A DNA stretch of 64,000 nucleotides from Floccularia luteovirens (lineage: Eukaryota > Basidiomycota > Agaricomycetes > Agaricales > Squamanitaceae). This document shows positions 1-10,023 of the stretch, in pieces (within the stretch, counting starts at the first letter, position 1; each line of letters begins with the position of its first letter). The position numbers and the translations under genes are program-made. The notes below the pieces were generated by a model, which saw nothing but the letters and a program-made list of their open reading frames with translations, did no database searches and had not been told where the DNA came from. The stretch is from positions 2,480,001 to 2,544,000 of the forward strand of contig VSJF01000003.1 of NCBI GenBank assembly GCA_009739215.1, given 5' to 3'.

Positions 1-13
1 GGAAGAATAAAGC

Positions 14-609
14 CTACCGCTGCTTTTCCTCTAAAAGTCGTTCTTCCAAATTCCCTCCAATGCCACTCAAACGTGCACTAAGTTCCCCTACTTGTGCCGT
101 CAACTCTTCTAGCCGATCGTCCACATCATCACGACGTTTCGATTGATTTCGAGAGGAACGCCACGTCTCCCCGATAATAAGTGACGCGGCAACAGAGAAG
201 AGGAAGCCTTCAGCCAGGAAGTTTACACCATTTTCGATCGCTCTAAGGACATTGCCGGCTCAGAGCTGAGAGTGGAAGATCAACTAGGGAAGGCATACCT
301 TGTTTCAGAGAGTGGGCGGATATGTCGTGCTGGCTCTCCTAGGATATTTGTCCGCAGCTTGACCTCGGAGCGATACATAAACTGAGCCAGGTCAACACAG
401 AATTCACGAAAACGTTGATGTCTGGCAGCGATTTAGAAGAAGTATAATGGCAAACAAATTTGATATACTGTGCTGCTTGCTGCTTTATACGTGTAGCAAG
501 TGGCTTTGCCACTGTCTGTACATCCAAGTTCAGCATCACATTATAAATTCATTGGAAGGCTAGGAGGACATACACGGATTAGAAGGGTTGCAAGTTTCGT
601 TGTAGCCAT
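14..609 (-). CDS. OPA3-like mitochondrial protein
   Basis: Four exons (complement of 14..242, 299..421, 469..515, 574..609) splice to a 144-residue protein, the usual length for this family. It starts MATTKLATLLIRTVAKPLA, followed by a basic segment. The family signature PLSETRAIENGVNFLAEGF then leads into a hydrophobic stretch, a GETWRSSRNQ motif and a C-terminal coiled coil rich in Glu, Leu and Arg. OPA3 proteins are small membrane-associated mitochondrial proteins; loss of the human gene causes optic atrophy. All three introns have GT-AG ends, and the first exon holds only 12 codons. The stop lies 14 bases from the window edge, so the 3' UTR is outside. The start at 609 was chosen because the in-frame ATG at 536 would lie inside the first intron. 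Confidence 0.85.
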
Positions 610-1015
610 CTTGTATTAATGGTTCTGATGACTCCGGAAGTCTAGATAAAGTGGTGAGCACCTCAAGTGCTGGGATTATTCTATGTTATGTATGTCACTT
701 TAAAAACAAAATTTAAAAACTTGACCGCGTAGGCACTTCGGCATATTGTTTAAATTGAATGCCGGAGCCAAACTCGTCATTACATAAATAGTGACTCAAT
801 TCCCCGCCGCAGTTTCACCAACCTGATTTTTACGAGTATGAATTGACCTTAGATATTTAGCCAGTACAAGTGAACTACTCAAAAGTCCTTGTACAAAACA
901 AAGCAAGAGCAGAGCCAATTGACCATCTCCAACAATGGAACTTTACCAAAAATCAATTAAATAGAATAAATTTGCTGCTCTTGCATACAAATAATTTAAG
1001 TATCAATTCGGCTGA

Positions 1016-3810
1016 TCAACTTATAGTAGGATGCATAATGGAAGGAAACCAAGGATGTGACTCTGGATCCCAGTGCAACACGTTCATGTTCGTTATTATC
1101 AAGGAAGACGACAATCCTCGAAGTCGTTCGCATGCTTTTAATAGACCCTCGATCAACTACGGTCGCCATTAGAGTTATTAATGTTATTTATAGCGAGGAT
1201 TAAACGCGACAACTCACATCAACCCGCTCTTGTATCCATGGCTCGGAGAGACCTCCCATTCGAACAGGTTGGAGTAGGTCAGTAAGGATGGTATGTGCAA
1301 AATTAATAGAGTCAGAAGGAGATAAACTCCCATCGTCCTATCAGGAAGTTAAAGGTCAGTTGAACCTGGAATGAAGTATGATCTTACAGTTAAGACGTCA
1401 ACACAGGCCTGCATGAACATAGCAAGCTGGGGGTGTCCCACAGGAGTTATTGTCGCATCATCGTATTCCAGTCTGAAAGCCCATTTGTACCTGCGATAGA
1501 ATGCGGGTCTTACACGATCCCAATTGAAGTGCATTGCTGGAACCATCGCCTACAACTTGAATCTCAACGAAAAGGATTTATTAACAATCAAATTTGACAT
1601 ACTGCGAAGATTGCCTCTGCCATTGCCCGAAGGGCTGTAAGCCAGTGTGATTCAAAAAGCATCTCACTGTACGCCACCGTTCCTAATACAACGATAGTCA
1701 GGTTTAAAAAAAAGTATTTTTTAAATCAGCATGAACAAACCTTTAGGTACGACAGACAATAGACTGTCATAGCAAGCAAGGTGATTATCGACTATATGAA
1801 TAATGTACCAATATGCTAATGGTCTTTCGTCCTTTGCATATAGGTCTAACTGAAAGCCTGAGAGTGTTATGTCTCGCAAGACTGACAATCGCCAAACTAA
1901 AGCGACTTTCGGAAGTTGGACTATGATGTGATTCACAGGCAAATCCTTCTAGGGAAGATTTTAGAATCTATTCTAGGACTATATGCGGAAGAATTCAGTT
2001 TACCTTCCTTGTAAAACTTATTGTAGTCAATATTTCATAAAACTGATGCCAACTATATGCAGATTTCATGAAATGTCGTCGTCTGCGTGGAGGGTTATAC
2101 CAGAGGGCTCTGATGTGGAGAGTGATCAGCTACGAACAAAGTAAACGATTTTGAGTAAATTTACATACACGCCTGGGAAATATGACATGCCTTGTACATG
2201 GTGCGTGATAGAGAATTTTGATATGATTGGTCAAGTTCAGCCATTCTGGATATCGTTTCGTAGGGTATACCAACTGTCTCAAGAAAGAATGTTTCCATCA
2301 CCCAAGAAACATTGAATTTATTTAATATAAGAACGCCATTATAAAATGTCGACTGTATGTGGCGTCAAAACGGTGAAATACTTTTGTGTGGCGACCTACT
2401 TGTGTCAACGACCGAATATATGGACTTTGTAGGCGTAAATTTGGTATCCAAAGGCGTAGATTCCCAACAGTCTGACAACGCCTTATCATAAGAATGACGA
2501 ATAATAGATTAGCACTAACCTGCCAAGTAATGAGGCTAAAAGTTCCTGCCAAATGGCTAGTTTCGCGCAAGTCTTGCAGGAACTGGCTCATATTTTTACA
2601 TGTCTCGTGAAATGAAGGAACCTCCAGTACACGAATGGGAACAAAGGTATTCAACCGACGGGAGATATAAGGATCAAATGTCAAATATGCGGGGTTGTCA
2701 GGTTTGAGCTCTGGAGGGGGGGAAGTTGTAATCCTTTGGAGGTAGTGTTGTGCCTCATCAATCAAAGCGTGGAAATCTGGTCTGTCATTGCAAACGGCAG
2801 AGTCCATGATCTGTAGTAAGGTCTGATTTATTATGAGTGGATCTATACTTGTTCGACATTTATGTGGAATAACCTTGCGAAAGAGTATTCGAGCTAACAA
2901 AGCTTCTTTCCAATGTTGTGCCACTAAAAAACAACAGTATCAATAATTATTAGGCCAAGTCCATCAATGAATGCTTTAGTACCTTTTGGTGTATCTGTAA
3001 GCCAAATGGCGGTTTCAACTAGATACTGGATGACAGTTTGGACTGAGAAGCCTTCGAGTAAAGACACTTCACATTTGTCACTTTGCCAATCTTCTGACTG
3101 TCACAACGTGAGCTCAAAAACCTCTACAATTATGAGCGGGAAAGAGACGGACATCTTGCACAGCACCCTTGCAGAGTTCTCTCCATGCAATGTCACAGCA
3201 TTTCAACAGACCATATGTGGCACTCCTCAGGACAATGGTGACGAGTTCCATAGGTTTGGAAGGATCGTTATTGCTGGATATTGAGAGAAAGTCTGGATCT
3301 ATATCTTGCAGATGGTGCACGTGAAGTAAAGTAAACACTGAATGCGCCATAAAATTTCCTGCATGCCATTCCATCTAAGAATATGAATCAAAAGACGCAA
3401 CCGCAACCAACACTCCACGGACCTCATAAGCAAACGACCTATCTAAAATCCAACAAAGCTCTTCAGGAAGTAGCGGTGCTAATGGATCAAAAGGAGGGCG
3501 TCGTTGTTCTTCGGTTATTAAACCACTATCAAGTCGTGGTTCCCCTATCTAGCACGATTCCAGGATGAGATTGAAGTTTTTTCACTGTCTAGACTCTGAT
3601 CACCTCAAATGCACTCATTGCTTCCTGAAGTGTGAATCCTTCCATAAAAAACATCTCTCCCAGAGCCATATCTTCATATCTCTAGTATTAGAATTCATCT
3701 CAGGCCACTTTTAACTGCGCACCAGACGATGCCTCTTCAAAAATTGCCGTTACATCTTCAAAGTTAAGCCAAGCGCCAGGAACTTCATAATTTGATGTAT
3801 TGGTGTCCAT
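1016..3810 (-). CDS. MAK10: NatC N-terminal acetyltransferase auxiliary subunit Mak10/Naa35
   Basis: A many-exon gene. Pieces from 5' to 3' match the Mak10/Naa35 order: an N-terminal block ending LNFEDVTAIFEEASS; FFMEGFTLQEAMSAFE followed by EPRLDSGLI; an exon with WHAGNFMAHSVFTLLHVH; one with FDPYISRRLNTF; one with SGFQLDLYAKDERPLAYWY; and a C-terminal exon ending HPWFPSIMHPTIS. These correspond to conserved stretches of human NAA35. Mak10 anchors the catalytic Naa30 and Naa38 in the cytosolic NatC complex, which acetylates the N-termini of proteins starting with Met plus a hydrophobic residue. The start at 3810 gives MDTNTSNYEVPGAW. Boundaries between about 1950 and 2320 were not resolved. 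The gene is divergent from the TrpRS gene, with only about 140 bp between start codons. Confidence 0.85.
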
Positions 3811-3952
3811 AACCACTTTTCATCGCCTCTCGAAGTCGATGTAGTAAGGATATACAAGTGTAGACCAAAAGAATTGTGTAGAATAGAGGGTTCAAAAGAA
3901 AAACTTGAAATAGAACAAAGTGATTGAACGTACGGTAGTGGCTGTGCAAAAA

Positions 3953-5336
3953 ATGCTCAGCTCTGTTCGTTATGCCAGACTCATTCAATCAAGAAGGTTC
4001 TTGAGTTCTTCCTCCTCGCATGCCTCCCAATTGCAAACTTCAAAAGGACGTGTCATATTCTCCGGTATCCAGCCCACAGGCATTCCTCATGTACGCGAGC
4101 AGATTGAACCATAGTCATAGAATGTTTTTACCAAGCCATGAATAGCTAGGGAACTATCTTGGAGCTTTGCTAAACTGGGTTAAACTTCAACGTGAAGCGT
4201 CACCCGAAGATACTCTGATATTCTCAATCGTAGGATGGCATGCATTAACACTCCCTCAAAACCCGAAGGAACTTTCAGTTTCCAGAAAAAACATGTTAGC
4301 CCTGCTGTTGGCGATCGGTATTGACCCAAAACGGTCGATTATTTTTCACCAAGATGAAGTGAGTGTTACAGACGTCCACATAGAACAATTCGGCTGAATG
4401 ATAATTGTCAGAACAGATGTCACGCTGAACTAGCCTGGATTCTGAGCTGTCTTGCACCCATGGGTGATCTACGTCGAATGACGACATGGAAAGTATGTAT
4501 TATGTCCTGATAATATTAATGGTTGAACCATATTCTTTGCACAGTCGCGCTTGGCCACGGCCCGGAATTCGAGTAGCGAGGATGTGGATGACGAGCTACT
4601 GAACGTCGGTTTGTTGACATACCCTGTATTACAAGCAGCAGATATACTCGCATACGGGTATGTTGCTCACTAGTGCGATAGTCTTGATACTCATAACATG
4701 TTAGAACCACACATGTTCCAGTAGGCGAGGATCAGACTCAACACATAGAACTATGTAGAGGACTTGCCCGTGCGTTCAACCGCAGGGCAAGTAATTCTGG
4801 TTTCTCCTTCCACTTACCTGTTCAAGTTGACAGTGCGTTGATGTGTCTCTTTCTCTAACGCATTCCTTCTAACATCTTCTAAATTAGCTCCTTATAAACG
4901 TATTCTTTCTCTGAGAGACCCATCATCAAAAATGTCTAAATCAGCTCCGAACGCCAATTCCCGAATATTAATAACTGATTCTGCTTCTGAGATTCGAACA
5001 AAAATTCGGTCTGCCGTGACAGACGGTATCCGAGGAATCACATATGACCCACAAAATCGACCTGGCGCTTCAAATTTAATAGACATTCTAGCAGCATGCA
5101 CAGATGAAGACCCAATAAATGTGGCTAAACGCTACGAAAATAAAGGGCACGAATCTTTAAAAGCTGACGTGTCTGAGGCTGTGGATAATCTCCTTCGTCT
5201 ACCCCGGGAGGAGTTTGAGAGAATAAGAATAGATGGGGCATATTTAGACGAAGTAGCTAAAATAGGCGCCGAGAAAGCTAAAGAAATTTCGGAACATACT
5301 CTCCATCACGTTAGACTTTCGATGGGTCTATACTAA
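3953..5336 (+). CDS. MSW1: Mitochondrial tryptophanyl-tRNA synthetase
   Basis: Class I aminoacyl-tRNA synthetase that charges mitochondrial tRNA-Trp. The N-terminus (MLSSVRYARLIQSRRFLSSS) is rich in Arg and Ser, like a mitochondrial presequence. Exon 1 ends at ...GIQPTGIPH and splices to LGNYLGALLNWVK, restoring the HIGH-type motif H-L-G-N. Later exons carry the tryptophan-pocket and tRNA-pairing blocks (LLTYPVLQAADILAYG; VGEDQTQHIELCRGLA) and the KMSKS loop written exactly as KMSKS, within an exon open from 4932. There are about seven exons. The protein ends HVRLSMGLY followed by TAA. The gene is complete; no motif is missing. Confidence 0.92.
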
Positions 5337-6041
5337 TTTACCACGAAAACCTTTGTAGTTCACCCACCTCTTTATTATAATATAGGCAACAATATCATTT
5401 GCATCATGCACATCACCAACACTGGATCGTGTACTCCATGTTCAGACAATTATAAAACGCAATAAAGTAATATATATATCATATATTTCTACAGAAGTTT
5501 ATAATCAGACAGAAGCAAATAAAGACCGGATCTCTTGCTGACTAAATCGAATTATAGATGGCAGAGTCTTTCTAAATGTGTACGATTATGATTCCGTGGA
5601 TGTCGGTGGTACCGTAATGCACCGGATCTCTTCCAACGCTTGCATTTGTTAATGAATAATCCATCTTCTTTGATGTCTCTGGAAAACATACAGCATATCT
5701 TGATCTGTTCACGCGACTTTGTGAGAACCGCAGCAAAGACTCATGCAAACTTCGCAAGTTCCGTGTAGTCCGCAAGAATACAGTGATGAACGAACATTGT
5801 GATAGTTTTTTGCGCATGTTTGATAATCAACGGAACTGCCTATCCGGGGATTACATGTACAAATCAGCCGGCTTTTCAACGAAAGCAGTGCAGACAAGCT
5901 GAGTCACATATTATTAAATCGTGGCGATGTCTACGGTTGTGCGCGCTGCGCGCAGTGCACAGCTGCACAACACATAGGTTGATTATCTGATACTGATTCA
6001 TCATCCGAAGATCGAAGATGGAAGTTTCGTTTCCGTTTTGT
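5337..6041 (+). other. Intergenic region, no supported gene
   Basis: AT-rich spacer with a short TATATATATCATATAT tract near 5470. Minus-strand ORFs of 81 and 62 codons at 5572..5897 overlap each other in different frames. They show no recognisable family and no convincing splice pattern. Confidence 0.5.
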
Positions 6042-6048
6042 TATAAAA
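6042..6048 (+). promoter_or_regulatory. TATA box of the 6149 gene
   Basis: TATAAAA inside GTTATAAAAGG, 107 bp before the start codon. The same 11-mer lies 110-120 bp upstream of the paralogous gene at 41723 on the minus strand, which supports it as a real core promoter. Confidence 0.6.
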
Positions 6049-6148
6049 GGGATCCCAAAAACTCTGTTCAACTCACAACAACTGAAAACCCTCATTCCAA
6101 AGCACAGCACACCTACTAAACACACCACCAAACCTATATTTTTACATA

Positions 6149-6427
6149 ATGGCACAATCACTCTCTTCATCCACCTCCTCTATTTCGTCCAAATCCTCCG
6201 GTAGCCAAAAGAATTTTGAGCTCGCCCTTGGGTCATTACAATCCGCTTATGGATTTGGAGGTGCTGCTCCAATTGTACCATTAAAATCCCAAAAGAAACA
6301 AGGCAAATCACCACTACCATCACGATCACAAAGCCCCAACAAGGGTGAAAAAAATTTTGAGGCGGCGTTCGCCTCTCTCGCGCCATCAAACTTTGGATCA
6401 GCTTCTTCGCTGTCTAATAGGTTGTAA
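6149..6427 (+). CDS. Small two-repeat protein (KN[FY]ExA family), copy 1
   Basis: Intronless 92-codon gene; no named family recognised. After a Ser-rich start (MAQSLSSSTSSISSKSS) come two copies of a ~20-residue motif. The first is KNFELALGSLQSAYGFGGAA at about residues 22-41 and the second is KNFEAAFASLAPSNFGSASS at about 72-91. A basic, proline-rich linker separates them. A paralogue with the same size, the same Ser-rich start and the same two motifs lies at 41424..41723. There is no signal peptide or membrane segment, so it is probably soluble and intracellular. The strong TATA box and isolation in a long spacer suggest a highly regulated single gene. Function unknown. Confidence 0.7.
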   Translation: MAQSLSSSTSSISSKSSGSQKNFELALGSLQSAYGFGGAAPIVPLKSQKKQGKSPLPSRSQSPNKGEKNFEAAFASLAPSNFGSASSLSNRL

Positions 6428-8343
6428 ACCAAGCTATGCCTTCTCGTACGTCTTTGGAAATTAGCGTTTTCTCGACAATTACTTATCAAACCTATTGTAG
6501 TATCACCGCTACTAAATAGTGGTACTATTGATCTGCCCTAATATTAATGTATAGGCAGACTCATGCTAGAATATTATTTCCTGGTACTATGTAATTCATT
6601 ACCTATTGATACGCTTCTGGTTATTTCTAGTCACTTTATAACTGGTTACTATACTATAATATTGTTTGTGATCGAGCGCTTCGGAAGATATCAAGCATGA
6701 AAGCACCTTTTCAAGTTATTATTCAGTTCATTCCAGTAATATCGTATTCTGCAGAGTTCAATACATTTAACGAAAAGTGAGTACCAATCATGAGATAGAT
6801 CAAGTATAGTAGGGAACATCATAGTACTTCTCAATGTCATTTATTATCTTCATATCACTTCTTTTTTTGCATGCGTTTGTCTTTAGCTGACTCCATTAAC
6901 TTAATTGAAACCACGCAAGGGAACCTTCCTCCAGCAAGAAGATTCTCATGGTCATGCATATGCATGTTTTTAATTTTGCTTCTATACACTAGTCCCCCAC
7001 CACGGAGGAACGTTCATGAATAGTCAATCACACGGTTAGCTACTCGTTAAAAAGGATTTAATTTAGATATGACTAAGCACTATTCTTATAATCGTACTGT
7101 GGAGAGTTCTAAATTTAAAGCTGTTTCTCTTAATTAGAATACACATGTTAGAGAACTTACAGAGACGACATTTTCATCGCAACAATGAGATTATATTATA
7201 CTGTTACCTCAAGCAAGTCGTAAACCTGTCAGGAAGGAATTGGGCGGGGTATAAAATTAACCCTCAAACTGAGTTTTCAGAATAAAGCGTAACCTCGATT
7301 TATGTAATCTCTTCCCCTAAGACTAGGAGCGGAATTAGTGATAATAGCGTTGTCCGCATGGTAATATTGGTGCAGTCATCCTCTGTGTCTAGAACCATTC
7401 TTCTTCCTGGACCTTCCTTACATTTGTTGTGCGTTGAGAACTCTCCCCTTCTAGCCCTGGATCAGACGGACCTGGTACCTCATTTTCTAGAATTGATTTT
7501 AGTATATTGTATTCAATTTGTAGTCTTATCATTCGGTCGCTTGTCTAAGGTGTAAACACCTGCTCACCATTGAGAAATAGTCAATCAATTCGATATTTTC
7601 GGTAAGCCTGGTTTTCGGGATTTAGTATTTATCGAGGAATTTACATTTAAGGACTACGGGTATTCGAGAGTACGAGCAGATTTCAGATCCAATTGATGAA
7701 AGAGCATATATAACATTATTATTCACCTTTGTATTATGTGTCTTGTACGCTACATTGTCGCTTCGCAGGATTGAGGATCAACAGATAGTTTATTTGTTTG
7801 CCATCCAAATGGCGTACAAACAAGTGTCAAAGGATGATTATTGTGACAAAATAAAACAACAAAGTCCTTACAAATAAGTACAACAATCTTCCTGATGTAC
7901 AAGCCTACACTACTAACCTTATGCATAGCATCAAATTTTTATGGAAACTGTATTGTCCAAATATAATGGACAACGTCCATTCCTCGTGCACACCAAGCCC
8001 ATAGTTCATTTCAACTTTCACCGTCGATTGCTGAATTGGTCAATGAACTCCGAACAAAAGAAACAATGACTGGTCAGGGCTAATCTTGTGCTGTGGTAGA
8101 CTAAGTGTGTACTGGTACCTAGGATATCGCCACTGTCGGCCTTTGACTCGGACTGATTTGAACAATTTTATGAAGGGTAGTATGATTGACGTCCGGTAAC
8201 CAGGTCTGGTCATGAATGATGGTCAATGGCGGCTCAGATGATTGTCGCCGTGTTTCTTATCCGTCCTCCGTAACGCCCAGCCACCGAGCTGTTTACTGTA
8301 CGTAAACACCAATTTTGATTGACAGGGTCTTTCCCAGAGCTGA
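6428..8343 (+). other. Long AT-rich intergenic region
   Basis: Nearly 2 kb without an ORF that resembles a protein. A TATA-like GGGTATAAAATT lies at about 7247, with no coding sequence recognisable downstream; the 65-codon ORF at 7358 looks random. Nothing else was seen. Confidence 0.45.
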
Positions 8344-8350
8344 TATAAAA
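8344..8350 (+). promoter_or_regulatory. TATA box of the 8688 secreted-protein gene
   Basis: TATAAAA, 338 bp before the start codon. This implies a long, pyrimidine-rich leader (TTCTTCTTCC-type tracts from about 8390 on) that may contain a leader intron. Confidence 0.45.
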
Positions 8351-8687
8351 CCACCTGAACTTGGTTGACCAATCTTCATTAGGCTTTTTGGTTCTGTCCG
8401 CTGTCTGGTCTCTTCTTCCGCCGTACTTCTTCTCCTACAGCTTACTCTCTATATAACGCCTACAGCTCTTGACGGGCTTTCATTAAATTTTCATTTCTCT
8501 TCTTACCAACCCTCTACCGCACCAACACCAGCACTTACAGGGCAGAGCCTCACGCACGACAGTCTCCTCGACAGACACGCTCTTTGCACACACACACTCG
8601 TATAACTACCCCTACTCCCTCATCACAAGGTACTTTCATTTTTTGTATTATCTCTTATCCGTCTTCTTACTCTTTGCCCACCAAAAG

Positions 8688-9074
8688 ATGCAATTCCACC
8701 CACTCACCTTCTTCTTCACCATCCTCACCTTCTTCACATTTGCACACGCCATGCCCGCACAACGCAGCTTGCTTGGTCGCACAGTCTCCTACAATGGTGT
8801 CGCCGCCCGTGATACCCCAGTACTTGATCTGATCGGTGGAAACACTATTGCGAATCCCGCTAGCAACCAGATTCCTCCAGTTGCTGAATCACGTGAAATC
8901 CGACTAGTTGCGCGAGAACCCGAACAACTTGATGATTCTGTCATCCAGAAACTTCAAGAGGAGATTGTGGCAGCACTAGCAGCAGAGGCACCAGTGAAAC
9001 GTTCCGCTCCTTCTACACGTTTCCAAGCGCGTCTTTTGAGAGCACGCGCTGCAGTTGGCGCAGGAACCGACTGA
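8688..9074 (+). CDS. Small secreted protein or pro-peptide of unknown function
   Basis: The ATG at 8688 opens a 128-residue protein with a clear signal peptide: MQFHPLTFFFTILTFFTFAHA, then AMPAQRS. The mature part is hydrophilic and has few Cys. It carries an acidic, Leu/Ala-rich helical segment (around EQLDDSVIQKLQEEIVAALA), a dibasic VKR site at about residue 104, and a basic Arg-rich tail ending GAGTD. The KR site could be cut by a Kex2-type protease, which would release the C-terminal ~25 residues; this is inference. Two upstream non-ATG codons keep the frame open, but the first ATG gives the best signal peptide. No family recognised. The long leader resembles that of highly expressed fungal genes. 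Confidence 0.65.
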   Translation: MQFHPLTFFFTILTFFTFAHAMPAQRSLLGRTVSYNGVAARDTPVLDLIGGNTIANPASNQIPPVAESREIRLVAREPEQLDDSVIQKLQEEIVAALAAEAPVKRSAPSTRFQARLLRARAAVGAGTD

Positions 9075-10023
9075 GCTGTGAACTTGCAGTTGTGCTTTCT
9101 TGCCTCAGCGCATGCCAACCTTACCGGCCTCTGCGTGTCCCTCCGGAGAAGAGGTTGAACTTCTTCTCCTTTATTATATCCCCCTCCTTATTTTATCTCT
9201 TGGACAAAATGAGCAGGTTCTAGCCAGGACTGGATCTTGTAGGAGGAGGTATATAGGATTTATTGGACTTTCTTAGCATCTCCTATGGCTAGTCGCTTGT
9301 CGCTTGTCATGGGCTGGTTTATTTAGTCACGCTTGTATCGTGGCTTATGCTTAATGTACTTATTGAGTGAGACTTTTTTTGTGAATTGGGTGACAATGAG
9401 AATTTCATACAAGGATGTATGTATATATACGAAGCTCAACTTTCAGATTCGATATTGGGTTCTTTACAGAACAAGATATCTTACTTACATATAAACTCAA
9501 AAGAATACGCAATACAATCTTTTGACTTCGTTCTCGTATTATTCGAACCCATCCCAAAATTTAATAAGTCTAGTACGCTCAATCATCTGTTAAATTCACG
9601 AAAAATCAGAGTCGATCTGAATACTACAGCCACACCTTTCTGCTTGCATTTTTCACTTACCCCATCAATAGGTACCACTTCCCAGAAATGTACTAATGCC
9701 CCTCAAGAGTCACTAATAAATCCCACCCTACCACCACGATCCATAACATTTACAATTAGCCAGTCAACCTGATATATGGATGCGGACAAAAGCCTATGAC
9801 AGCTACTGCTGCATGGGAGGGAATGTAAAGTGCACGTCTTATTATGTGGATGCGAGAGCGGCAAGTGAATGAATTTGAGAGAATGAAAATGACCAGTACA
9901 CAATGGGGACTAACAAAACTAGTGACAATTAGGGTAATGCTAAGAAAATGTTATATCCTCCTGGTACCTACTAGATCTAGGGAGGATGAAGCCTTAGACT
10001 GGAACGTCGTGACCTTGGGTAGT
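9075..10023 (+). other. Intergenic region with an unassigned 128-codon ORF
   Basis: Holds the 3' UTR of the secreted-protein gene and an ORF at 9386..9772. That ORF is low in complexity features and has no recognisable domain, promoter or splice structure. I do not call it a gene. Confidence 0.4.

Noticed and set aside
870..1172. 100-codon plus-strand ORF
   Set aside because: It overlaps the C-terminal exon of MAK10 on the other strand, which splices well and resembles the family; the plus ORF begins with a non-ATG codon.
5572..5897. Overlapping minus-strand ORFs of 81 and 62 codons
   Set aside because: Different frames, no family, no splice logic and no promoter; best seen as chance ORFs.
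9386..9772. 128-codon plus-strand ORF
   Set aside because: AT-rich, random-looking composition, no domain, TATA box or splice evidence.
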